Positions 1 through 7,394 of a stretch of 64,000 nucleotides of DNA are shown in pieces. The stretch is taken from the NCBI RefSeq assembly GCF_008312895.1, contig NZ_VSSP01000009.1, positions 1-64,000 of the forward strand, read 5' to 3'. Both the position numbers and the translations under genes were made by a program. Under the pieces are notes generated by a model. The model had not been told where the DNA came from and did not search any database. It saw only the letters and a program-made list of their open reading frames with translations. Position 1 is the stretch's first letter; every line of letters starts with the position of its first letter. The DNA is from Luteimonas suaedae. Its GTDB lineage: Bacteria; Pseudomonadota; Gammaproteobacteria; Xanthomonadales; Xanthomonadaceae.

Positions 1-80
1 TTGAAGACACTCCTGAAGTGAGATCAGGGTGTCCACTGAACCGTAGGAACTACCGGTTCGGCTTGAATGAATTGTTAGGC
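1..80 (-). other. Truncated integron attC site (left arm only)
   Basis: Read on the minus strand, this begins with a GCCTAAC R'' box at 80-74, then the same AATTCATTCAAGCCGAA arm as the complete attC at 829-888, then a hairpin (38-59) with a one-base bulge. The expected second arm ending in GTTRRRY is missing. Instead the sequence continues AGTGGACACC away from the hairpin. It lies directly after the stop codon of the DUF2971 gene, where a cassette attC belongs. The second half was probably replaced, possibly by an insertion sequence whose end is TGGACACC, but the window edge prevents confirmation. Confidence 0.6.
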
Positions 81-85
81 TGCGC

Positions 86-820
86 CTACGGAATCCTTGT
101 AAAGTTGAGACGAAAGCAAGAGTCGCTCAGTTCACCCAGCCACAAATCTACCGCGGGATTCAACATGCGGGCGAGGTTTCCAACGACCACTCTGATCTCT
201 GCGGTTGTACGCGAGCCGAAGTACACCCCAGTTAGTTCTTTGTCTGCGTAGTGGTAGCGGGTGCCGGCCTCTTTATGCAGAAGCCGCCACTCTTGCTCGT
301 ATGACCAATCCTGCGATTTCGTGCAGTACATCTCCGTGATCTGGTTGTAGTCCTCGTTGCAGAGCATTCTTTCAAGATCAATGACAGGGAACTCCAGGCT
401 ATAGGCGACCTTGTGTAAGAGGGAAAATGTCGGCCCAGCCGTATCAAACTCCAGGCACATCCCGGCACCTTGAGAGGCGTAATGAGACCACATTAGAAGA
501 TTGTCATTCTTCTCAGAGAAACAGCAAATTCCGCGATTCTTTAGAGTGCTTTTTATGGTCTTAGTGATTGTGTCTTGCGACGCGCCCTGTAGGAGCTGAA
601 TTATCTCGTCATCTGTTGGTCCGACCCCGGCGGGAAGGGGTAGCCTCTTGCGAATCCTCGCCAGTTGCTCATGGGTGAGGTCGGTGACCTTTGCGGAAAG
701 AGCACAGTCGTAGGGATCATTGAAATTCTGAGGCGAGCCAAAGTACAAGGTTCGGCTAACGAGGTTTTCTAAACTCCTCGTCGAAATCGGCTGATACTTA
801 TAGAGACGTATTGGGATCAC
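86..820 (-). CDS. DUF2971 domain protein in an integron cassette
   Basis: A 244-residue protein of the DUF2971 family. The N-terminal pattern is RLYKY...LYFGSPQNFNDPYDC, and a central segment reads GICCFSEKNDNLLMWSHYA. The biochemical role of the family is not established; members are frequent in mobile DNA and defence neighbourhoods. I chose the GTG at 820 because it sits nine bases after the attC R' box (835-829), the usual place for a cassette start codon, and because family homology begins at the RLYKY motif just after it. Upstream in-frame codons run through the attC itself and cannot be real. The stop lies six bases before the next attC arm, so gene and site form a standard cassette. 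Confidence 0.8.
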   Translation of the reverse strand: MIPIRLYKYQPISTRSLENLVSRTLYFGSPQNFNDPYDCALSAKVTDLTHEQLARIRKRLPLPAGVGPTDDEIIQLLQGASQDTITKTIKSTLKNRGICCFSEKNDNLLMWSHYASQGAGMCLEFDTAGPTFSLLHKVAYSLEFPVIDLERMLCNEDYNQITEMYCTKSQDWSYEQEWRLLHKEAGTRYHYADKELTGVYFGSRTTAEIRVVVGNLARMLNPAVDLWLGELSDSCFRLNFTRIP

Positions 821-828
821 AATGTGCA

Positions 829-888
829 GCCTAACGCCTGAGTTAAGCCGAACCGCGAAGCGGTTTCGGCTTGAATGAATTGTTAGCC
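829..888 (-). other. Complete integron attC recombination site
   Basis: A 60-bp imperfect palindrome. On the minus strand it runs from a GGCTAAC R'' box (888-882), through AATTCATTCAAGCCGAAACCGC and a short TTCG turn, back through GCGGTTCGGCTTAACTC, to a GTTAGGC R' box (835-829). One arm has an extra base, giving the extrahelical nucleotide that sets strand choice for integron integrases. Its orientation shows that the array reads on the minus strand: the 64-residue gene lies upstream of the site and the DUF2971 gene starts just after it. Confidence 0.88.
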
Positions 889-922
889 CCCATAGCACCG
901 TTGCGTCTCACGGCGGTGACGC

Positions 923-1117
923 CTATCGCGCCTTGCCTATGTGCTTGGTGATCAGGATGCCAAGCCAGTAGCAACCGGCCAGAACGACTGCGGCGCTTGC
1001 AATGTACGCGATGTTGCCGATCTCTGAGCGGGCCAGATGCAGCGGCCATGCCACAACAACGATCGCGGCAAGCCATAGAGCGAGGCGAACGACGTATTTC
1101 TTGGTCTGCACGGTCAT
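923..1117 (-). CDS. Small two-helix membrane protein in an integron cassette
   Basis: A 64-residue protein with two predicted membrane helices (about residues 11-27 and 34-55) joined by a short loop; the N-terminus carries KK and the C-terminus ends KHIGKAR. The ATG lies 13 bases after a GTTAGGC box (1136-1130) and the stop is about 35 bases before the attC at 888, so the ORF fills one cassette of about 250 bp. I recognise no family. Small hydrophobic cassette proteins are common in chromosomal integrons and some turn out to be defence or toxin genes, but nothing here shows that. Confidence 0.6.
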   Translation of the reverse strand: MTVQTKKYVVRLALWLAAIVVVAWPLHLARSEIGNIAYIASAAVVLAGCYWLGILITKHIGKAR

Positions 1118-1129
1118 GCCTGTTCTGGG

Positions 1130-1160
1130 GCCTAACTACGGTTAGAGCCCTAGATGGGCC
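1130..1160 (-). other. Integron half-site (R' box with adjacent hairpin)
   Basis: A minus-strand GTTAGGC at 1136-1130 is preceded by CCGTAG, which pairs with CTACGG some 17 bases further upstream around an inner CCC/GGG pair. No matching R'' box is visible further upstream. It is therefore either the remnant of an attC or the junction to an attI-like site. No integrase gene is present in the window. Confidence 0.45.
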
Positions 1161-1339
1161 GTAGCGCGAACTCTGCGCCGCGTGCCTTGGGTCGTCAAAT
1201 CGAGTTTGGACACGCGGCCGGGCCACTGCCCTGCCATGGACGAATCGCGATGAAGTGCCGATGCTATAGCCGGCGATAGGCCACCTTACGGGCGCGATGC
1301 GACGCACAGGAAACGGCCCCGCCTGCGCGGGACCATCCC

Positions 1340-1698
<359 letters not shown>

Positions 1699-1824
1699 GT
1701 GCGTCTCCGGTGCCGTGCAGGCCCAACAGGCCAGCCGCATGCGGAAATCTTGACCCATGTCCCAGCATCGAATCGCCAACGACCTCAGATTAGATCCCGC
1801 CATTAGCGGATACGGAGGTCCGCC
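1699..1824. other. Short gene-free stretch before the GntR gene
   Basis: This separates the broken rtcB end from the regulator gene. I see no homology to either side, and it contains the breakpoint of the rtcB fragment. Confidence 0.4.
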
Positions 1825-2457
1825 ATGAGCGCATTCCACACCAAGAGCGTGCAGCTGCAGGACCAGGTCCGGCGAGCGCTGCGATCAGGACGCTACCTGC
1901 CCGGCGACCGGATCGATCCGGCCTCGCTGGCCGCCGAGTTCAACACCAGCCTCATGCCGGCGCGGCTCGCACTGGAGCGCCTCGTCGGCGAAGGCCTGCT
2001 CGAGCACCACTCCCGCGGCGGCGTGTACCTCCCGCTGCCTACCGAAGTCGAACTGCGCGACGCCTACGACTGGATGCAGCGCCTGCTGCTGATGGCGTGC
2101 GACATCGGCATCGCCACCAGGCTTTCCGGAGGCGTACGCCAGCCCGATGTCGCCTCAGCCAACGAAGACCCCGTCGAGATGACATGGCAACTGTTCGACG
2201 CCATTGGCCATGCCACCGCCCACACCTTCGTGCACGATGAGATAGGGCGCATGAACGGCCGGCTCGCCCCGATCCGTAGGGCCAAGCGCGGCCTGATCGA
2301 TGGGGCCTTCGAGGAGATCATCGAGCTGAACCGGCATTGGCAGCAGCGCGACATGCCCAGTCTGAAAGTGGCGTTGCGCCACTATCACGAGCGTCGCAAG
2401 CAACTGGTTCCGTGCATCGTGGTGACACTCAAGCAGCGACACGACCGCCTGCAGTAA
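1825..2457 (+). CDS. GntR-family transcriptional regulator (lasso locus)
   Basis: A 210-residue protein with a GntR/FadR-type winged helix (about residues 8-70): LQDQVRRALRSGRYLPGDRI, then SLAAEFNTSLMPARLALERLVGEGLLE. The C-terminal part is helical and shorter than a full FCD domain; residues that might bind ligand or metal are not evident. The ATG follows a GGAGG-containing leader. It stands 157 bp upstream of the lasso precursor and on the same strand. GntR-type genes recur beside lasso loci that carry an isopeptidase, so control of the locus is the likely role. The four 11-bp repeats at 2510-2553 are the obvious candidate binding sites. Confidence 0.8.
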   Translation: MSAFHTKSVQLQDQVRRALRSGRYLPGDRIDPASLAAEFNTSLMPARLALERLVGEGLLEHHSRGGVYLPLPTEVELRDAYDWMQRLLLMACDIGIATRLSGGVRQPDVASANEDPVEMTWQLFDAIGHATAHTFVHDEIGRMNGRLAPIRRAKRGLIDGAFEEIIELNRHWQQRDMPSLKVALRHYHERRKQLVPCIVVTLKQRHDRLQ

Positions 2458-2509
2458 TCCCGGGCGGCGTAGCAGGCTCCGCGACTCCGCTACGGACGTC
2501 ACAGTTGCA

Positions 2510-2553
2510 GATAATCACTCGATGATCATCCAAAGATCATTTGAAGATCAGGA
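2510..2553 (+). promoter_or_regulatory. Four tandem 11-bp repeats upstream of the lasso precursor
   Basis: The units GATAATCACTC, GATGATCATCC, AAAGATCATTT and GAAGATCAGGA start at 2510, 2521, 2532 and 2543, exactly 11 bp apart. Each carries a GATCA-like core, and GATGATCATC is itself a palindrome. Helical phasing suggests cooperative binding of one regulator on one face of the DNA, most simply the GntR protein encoded just upstream. Confidence 0.65.
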
Positions 2554-2614
2554 CATCCGCTTCCTACGCTGAAGCCGTCATGGAGCCCCATGACTCAATC
2601 AGCAGGAGACGGAA

Positions 2615-2761
2615 ATGAACAACAGAAACGACAACACCCCGCGTCCGGAAATGCAGGACGACATCATCGAACTCGGCGTGGCGAGTATCGAGACCAAGGG
2701 ACCGGGCGGCAGCGTTGAGCCCACCGGGATCAACGTCCTCCCCGGGATCACCGAGGAGTGA
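2615..2761 (+). CDS. Lasso peptide precursor (A gene)
   Basis: A 48-residue peptide. The leader (1-28) ends IETK with the conserved threonine at the penultimate position (Thr27). The predicted core (29-48) is GPGGSVEPTGINVLPGITEE. Gly1 could be joined to Glu7 of the core, giving a seven-residue macrolactam ring like that of the xanthomonins. The C-terminal ITEE resembles tails trimmed from that group. An AGGAG stands nine bases before the ATG. B and C genes follow at once, and an isopeptidase and receptor lie opposite. The peptide is probably exported, possibly as an antimicrobial, signal or metal-related scavenging molecule; its activity cannot be read from sequence. Confidence 0.9.
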   Translation: MNNRNDNTPRPEMQDDIIELGVASIETKGPGGSVEPTGINVLPGITEE

Positions 2762-2766
2762 ACGGC

Positions 2767-2790
2767 GAGGCGCACCGTGAGGTGCGCCTC
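2767..2790 (+). promoter_or_regulatory. Perfect hairpin between lasso A and B genes
   Basis: GAGGCGCACC (2767-2776) and GGTGCGCCTC (2781-2790) pair perfectly around a GTGA tetraloop (GNRA type). It begins six bases after the precursor stop codon. No U-run follows, so it is better read as an mRNA-stabilising or expression-splitting stem-loop than as a full terminator. The upstream GTG start candidate of the B gene lies in the loop. Confidence 0.85.
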
Positions 2791-2809
2791 TCTCGTCTTC
2801 GAGGCAACG

Positions 2810-3478
2810 TTGCCCTACGCCCTGCGCGATGACCTCTCGTTTTGTCGAGTAGACGGCCACCTCGTCTTCATCGACATTCGGGATGATCGTTACTTCCGCC
2901 TACCCGACAGGCTGGAGCGCTCCTTCGATGCCTGCATTGACGGGCACGCCAACAATGATATCGATGTCCTCCTGGCGCGAAACATTCTCGTGCCGACGCC
3001 TGACGAACTCCCGATCAAAATTGCAAAGAGTCAGCATCCCGTTCGAAGCGCCATCGAAGAATCGGCTTCGTCCGAAGTGCACTTCAAAGGTGTGCTCGAT
3101 GTGTTCGCGCTGGTCTTCTCAATACGCAGGCAGTTGAGATCCAAGTCACTCAAAAGCGTTGTTTCAGCAGTGACAGCATTCAGGCAGCGCAAGCAGCCAT
3201 CACAGATGTCATTGCGGGACGGTGGAGTGGACGAACTCCTGTGTCAGGCCTCCACAGAGTTCAGGCTTGCCCGCGCCTATGTCCCGGTGGAGAACATCTG
3301 CCTGCTGGATTCCCTCGCAATGGTCAAGTTCCTTGCCAGGCGCAAGCTCCACGCGAACATTGTCTTCGGTGTCACGTCGCATCCGTTCTCGGCGCATTGC
3401 TGGGTGCAGGTCGAAGACCTGGTCCTCAACGACACCGTCGGGCACGCGCGGGCCCACACACCGATTCTGGTCGTCTGA
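2810..3478 (+). CDS. Lasso peptide B protein (RRE plus leader protease)
   Basis: A fused B protein. The N-terminal part (about 1-80) is a PqqD-like leader-recognition domain (FCRVDGHLVFIDIRDDRYFRL). The C-terminal part is a transglutaminase-like cysteine protease with a plausible triad: Cys164 (ICLLDS), His196 (SAHCWVQ) and Asp208 (LNDTVG). It removes the leader in an ATP-dependent reaction with the C protein. I prefer the TTG at 2810, preceded by GAGG at good spacing and placing PYALRDD at the N-terminus. The GTG at 2777 would be locked in the hairpin loop. The stop overlaps the C gene start (TGATG), which indicates translational coupling. Confidence 0.85.
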   Translation: MPYALRDDLSFCRVDGHLVFIDIRDDRYFRLPDRLERSFDACIDGHANNDIDVLLARNILVPTPDELPIKIAKSQHPVRSAIEESASSEVHFKGVLDVFALVFSIRRQLRSKSLKSVVSAVTAFRQRKQPSQMSLRDGGVDELLCQASTEFRLARAYVPVENICLLDSLAMVKFLARRKLHANIVFGVTSHPFSAHCWVQVEDLVLNDTVGHARAHTPILVV

Positions 3479-5220
3479 TGAGCTATCGATATCTCGCCCT
3501 TGTAGATGTCGATCACCAGCGGAAGGCAGATCCCCCCGGAATGGCTGCTGCATTGCTGGAGCATGGCATGCGGGAATGCCTCTCCAGAGGTCCGCTTCGC
3601 GTCTTCGTCTCTCACGACACGCCCTTTGTGGTGCTGCCCGGCAGCGGGATTGCGATTGGACACGTATTCCCGCGCACATCATCGGCGGATGGCCCTGAAG
3701 TCGATCAGATCAGGGAACTTCGTTCCGCCAGCCAGCTCCGGACCCAGATCCTTGAGAGCATGTGGGGCGAGTACGTTCTTTTCCAGCCCGACGACGCAGG
3801 TGACTCGTCTGCTGCTGTAACCCGTGATCCCTCGGGGGGTGTTCCCTGCATCTACTCGCTCCGGAACGGCTACGGGTTCGTCACTTCAAGCATTTCGCTG
3901 GCAATGCGCCTGGGCCTGTACAGGAAGCAGGTCGACTGGGACGTCATCGCTCACCTGCTGACTTACCCCAATCTCAAGACGAGTCGAACGGCGCTGGCCA
4001 ATATCTGCGAGTTGCTTCCGGGAACCTCGTTGCGCGTCCAGCGGACACACATCGTCACCGATCAAGTATGGTCGCCATGGACATTCGTCGCGCCGGGACA
4101 ACGGCACACCAACCTGTCGGACGCGGCTGCCGAGATCCGACGCACCGTGTCTAAGGTGGTCAGGACCTGGGGGGATGTCGACGCGTCCATCCTGATGGAG
4201 CTGTCCGGCGGCCTGGATTCGTCCATCGTCGCCGGGTGCCTGCAGGCTACGCATTCCCGGCTGGTCTGTGGCAACGTGGTGACGCCGGTTCCCGGTGGAG
4301 ACGAGCGCCACTACGCGGCACAGATAGCGCACCTTCTCGGAGTCGGACTGCACAGCTGGCATCTCGATCCCGACATCGCCTGCGCCGACATCGTCCCGCA
4401 TGTGGACGCCACCACGCCGAGGACCGGCATCCTCCAGCATGCGGTCGCCGAGGTGATGCAATCGGCGAGTCGCCTTCACGGAACATCGAGCTTCTATCTC
4501 GGCGCGGGTGGAGACACCGTATTCGGACTTCTTACCAATGCGGTTCCCGCTGCAGACGCCATCCGGGAACGAGGCTTGCTGAAAGGCGCCGCCACGATCG
4601 GCGATCTGTCGGCATTGCATCAATGCACGATGTGGAAAGCCACGAGGCTGACGCTCCGGAAGATGGTGCAGCCACCCAAACTTCCCTGTCCACCGAACCG
4701 CATCTTCCTCAATCCGGCAATGGACCCGGTAGCGGCCGACGACCACCCGTGGTTTGAAGTGCCCGAAGGCGCGTTCCTCGGCGACAGGGAGAGGATCTTC
4801 GACCTGGCCAGCAACCATCTGTTCAGGGACATGGTCTTCCGGGGCGACGACAGCTGGATCCGCATGCCATTGCTCTCCCAACCGGTCGTCGAGGCGTGCC
4901 TTCGCGTTCCGACATGGCTGTCGGTCCGTGGTGGGCGCAACAGGGCTGTGGCCAGGGCCGCGTTCGCCGACATGCTCCCTCCGGACATCATCGGCCGGAG
5001 GAGCAAAGGCACTTTCATCGGTTACCTGGGTGCACTGTTCAGACGGAACCGCATGCAGATCCACGACACCCTGCTGTCGGGAGCGTTGCACGACCAGGGC
5101 CTGATCGATCCGAAGGCAATCACCCGCTTCTGCATGGCAGAACTGCCCCCGCGTGATGAATCCTTCCTTCGCTTACTGACCTTCGTGATGGCGGAGAACT
5201 GGATTCGACGACAAGGATGA
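3478..5220 (+). CDS. Lasso peptide C protein (macrolactam synthetase)
   Basis: A 580-residue member of the asparagine synthetase B-like family. The N-terminal glutaminase-like region (about 1-200) is degenerate. The synthetase domain has the PP-loop SGGLDSS at residues 243-249. The enzyme adenylates the acidic side chain of the core, here predicted Glu7, and closes the ring onto Gly1. It starts at the ATG overlapping the B stop codon. Its last 48 bases overlap, tail to tail, the end of the isopeptidase gene on the other strand. Longer in-frame starts lie inside the B gene and are not credible. Confidence 0.9.
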   Translation: MSYRYLALVDVDHQRKADPPGMAAALLEHGMRECLSRGPLRVFVSHDTPFVVLPGSGIAIGHVFPRTSSADGPEVDQIRELRSASQLRTQILESMWGEYVLFQPDDAGDSSAAVTRDPSGGVPCIYSLRNGYGFVTSSISLAMRLGLYRKQVDWDVIAHLLTYPNLKTSRTALANICELLPGTSLRVQRTHIVTDQVWSPWTFVAPGQRHTNLSDAAAEIRRTVSKVVRTWGDVDASILMELSGGLDSSIVAGCLQATHSRLVCGNVVTPVPGGDERHYAAQIAHLLGVGLHSWHLDPDIACADIVPHVDATTPRTGILQHAVAEVMQSASRLHGTSSFYLGAGGDTVFGLLTNAVPAADAIRERGLLKGAATIGDLSALHQCTMWKATRLTLRKMVQPPKLPCPPNRIFLNPAMDPVAADDHPWFEVPEGAFLGDRERIFDLASNHLFRDMVFRGDDSWIRMPLLSQPVVEACLRVPTWLSVRGGRNRAVARAAFADMLPPDIIGRRSKGTFIGYLGALFRRNRMQIHDTLLSGALHDQGLIDPKAITRFCMAELPPRDESFLRLLTFVMAENWIRRQG

Positions 5221-7368
5221 TCCACCTTCCACCGGCTCATGGCCGTCCCGGTCCACGGCTCGCGCTTTCATGTTCCGCCAGCCCAGGTACTGCTGCCTCT
5301 TTTCCGGTGCGGGGTCCTCGTAGTCCTGGAGCCAGAACCGGAACCAGTCGACGTTCCTCTCGTTCGCTGCCAGCAGGTGCCTGGGCTGGAACTTGAAGTG
5401 GGGCGCATGGGGAAACACGTACAGGTCCGCCTTCTGTTCCAGCATCAAAGGAACGGCCGAATCAAGCAACCACAGGTATTCCTGTTCGGGAATCTGCATC
5501 AGGACGGGTGCGCTGACCTTGTCCACATTGAATTCCAGGCCAATCCTTTTCCACTGGTCCGCGGTTTCGTCGGGCGGGCCGAGTTGCCAGATCCTCTTCG
5601 CGCGCGACACGAACTCTTCCCCCTTGAGGGTTCCATGCAGGTACATGCTTCGGGAAAGCACCGCGCCCGTGATGGATGCCGCCTTCAGGAGGTCTGAGTT
5701 GAACGCCGTCCACATGGTGATCTCGGTACCGAAGCTAAGCTCGCCCATTCCGACCCTGGCCGGGTCTATCTCGCCAGCGGAGGCGAGCATCTCCACCGCG
5801 CTCTTCACTGCAGCCAGACCCTCGTTGAACCGCTCCAGCGCGTCGAAGCGAAACGGCGGGTAGTTCACGCACAGGGACGAGATTCCTTTCTCGGCGAGTG
5901 TTGCCAACGGCCACTCACCCCCGAAACCACTTCGCAGGAATCCTGGGCAGTAGTAGTAAGCGATGAACAGGGGCGGCGGCTTATCGTCGGCCCTCTGCGC
6001 GGCGAAGAACTGTCCCGTGAACTGTCGCCCCGCCGCATCCTTCCAGCGCAGGAGCCTCACGGGCGTGGCCAACGAGACCGCAGCGTGAAGCGATGCGTTG
6101 GGGTCGAACAACACGCGCCGCTCGCCGGTCTCCAGATCGACTCTCTCCAGACGTGGCGGCCGGTTCGCATCGGATGCCACGCAGGCGAGCGCCACGAGAG
6201 AGCGTCCACAACCGGTATCCGCGACACCGTATCGTTGCCCGCCATTGAGCAGGCCTTGCGCCCGTACAACGGGGACCACCTCGCCACTGCCCACGTTCCA
6301 CCGGAAGATCGACTGTGCAAGCCCCTCCGCGGGATCCGTGACGGTGAAGATGACCTCGTCGCTGCCCACCCCCCACTGCACGTCCGATATCGGCTTGCCC
6401 GCACAGGCGTCAGCCTGGCAGCGGACGCGGCCGCCCCCCTCTTCCAGCACTGCCGACAGTTCGACATCAGGCTTCTGTACCAGGTTGCCCTGCTCACCGA
6501 TCCGGGTCAGTACCGCGATGCGGCCGCGTGCCGGATCGTATGCGGAGCGCCATGGCCCGGAGGCGTCCCTCGACAGGGACGGTGCCACGGGTCCTGGCGA
6601 GGGGATTTCGGCAGGCACCGCATCCCGCGCCGTCCATTCCACCAGGTCGATGGCCTTCCAGCGATCCGGCACTTCCGAGAGCAGCGGCACGCGAGCAAAG
6701 CCATCGCCCAGGTAATCGAGGCGCTGGGTGGCAAGCCGGCCTTCGACGTTCCCGGAGCGGAAAAGTGCGCCTTGGCCGATGGGAACGGACCTGTCGACGC
6801 GGATACCGCGCTCGTACTCCGCCTGCTCCGCTGCAATGACTTCTTCGCGCGTAGCGCCGACGCTGTACACGAGGGACCTTCCGTCGGCGCTCACCGAAAA
6901 ATCACGCACATCCGCCAGATCCTGTGTGACCGGCTTCGCGCCCGAGCCATCGGCATTGGCACGCCAGACGTCGATCCGGCCATCCATGAATGCCCGGTAG
7001 TAGATCCAGCGCCCGTCCGGCGACCATGCCGCCATGGCAGGCAGCGTGAGGCCCGCAGACGTGCGCAACGGGGGGCCTCCCTCGCCGATCCTCCGCGCCG
7101 GAGCGTCGCCCTCCATATCCTGGACATACCACACCGAATCGTAGGTATTCCGGTCGATGGATGCCTGTTCGGTCCGGAATGCGACCCGCGTTCCGTCCGG
7201 TGACACCACCGGCCCGCTGATGTCGACCACCTCGATCAGGCGACGTGGCGAAACCACCTCACCTGCGCGCGCGCCGACGAGCACGCTGAGCAGTCCCGCC
7301 AGCACCATGAGCCGGATGGCAACCGAAGCCCACGGCCGGCATGCCCTGCTCCCGTTCGATCTGTTCAT
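5173..7368 (-). CDS. Lasso peptide isopeptidase (S9 prolyl oligopeptidase family)
   Basis: A protein of about 731 residues with a signal peptide (MNRSNGSRACRPWAS then a leucine-rich core ending GARAG), an N-terminal beta-propeller (SPDG repeats) and a C-terminal alpha/beta hydrolase. The nucleophile motif is GELSFG (Ser about 545) and a C-terminal PHAPHF segment holds the likely His. The LSFG form rather than the usual GWSYGG, and the position next to a lasso locus and receptor, point to the AtxE type that opens the lasso ring at its isopeptide bond. The chosen ATG follows GGGGCAGGAC. An alternative ATG at 7395 overlaps the receptor stop codon (TGATG), so the two genes are surely one operon. 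Confidence 0.88.
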   Translation of the reverse strand: MNRSNGSRACRPWASVAIRLMVLAGLLSVLVGARAGEVVSPRRLIEVVDISGPVVSPDGTRVAFRTEQASIDRNTYDSVWYVQDMEGDAPARRIGEGGPPLRTSAGLTLPAMAAWSPDGRWIYYRAFMDGRIDVWRANADGSGAKPVTQDLADVRDFSVSADGRSLVYSVGATREEVIAAEQAEYERGIRVDRSVPIGQGALFRSGNVEGRLATQRLDYLGDGFARVPLLSEVPDRWKAIDLVEWTARDAVPAEIPSPGPVAPSLSRDASGPWRSAYDPARGRIAVLTRIGEQGNLVQKPDVELSAVLEEGGGRVRCQADACAGKPISDVQWGVGSDEVIFTVTDPAEGLAQSIFRWNVGSGEVVPVVRAQGLLNGGQRYGVADTGCGRSLVALACVASDANRPPRLERVDLETGERRVLFDPNASLHAAVSLATPVRLLRWKDAAGRQFTGQFFAAQRADDKPPPLFIAYYYCPGFLRSGFGGEWPLATLAEKGISSLCVNYPPFRFDALERFNEGLAAVKSAVEMLASAGEIDPARVGMGELSFGTEITMWTAFNSDLLKAASITGAVLSRSMYLHGTLKGEEFVSRAKRIWQLGPPDETADQWKRIGLEFNVDKVSAPVLMQIPEQEYLWLLDSAVPLMLEQKADLYVFPHAPHFKFQPRHLLAANERNVDWFRFWLQDYEDPAPEKRQQYLGWRNMKARAVDRDGHEPVEGGSSLSSNPVLRHHEGQ

Positions 7369-7394
7369 GTCCTGCCCCGATGGATTGATCGACA

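Noticed and set aside
829-888. Transcription terminator instead of attC
   Set aside because: The R and L boxes, the bulged arm and the gene positions match attC, and there is no T-run.
2458-2614. A second lasso precursor upstream of the first
   Set aside because: No other short ORF with a leader Thr and a core beginning with Gly or similar plus an acidic residue at 7-9 was seen.
2777-2779. GTG at 2777 as the start of the lasso B gene
   Set aside because: It lies in the loop of a perfect hairpin. The TTG at 2810 has a better placed GAGG site and gives the expected N-terminus. It is not fully excluded.
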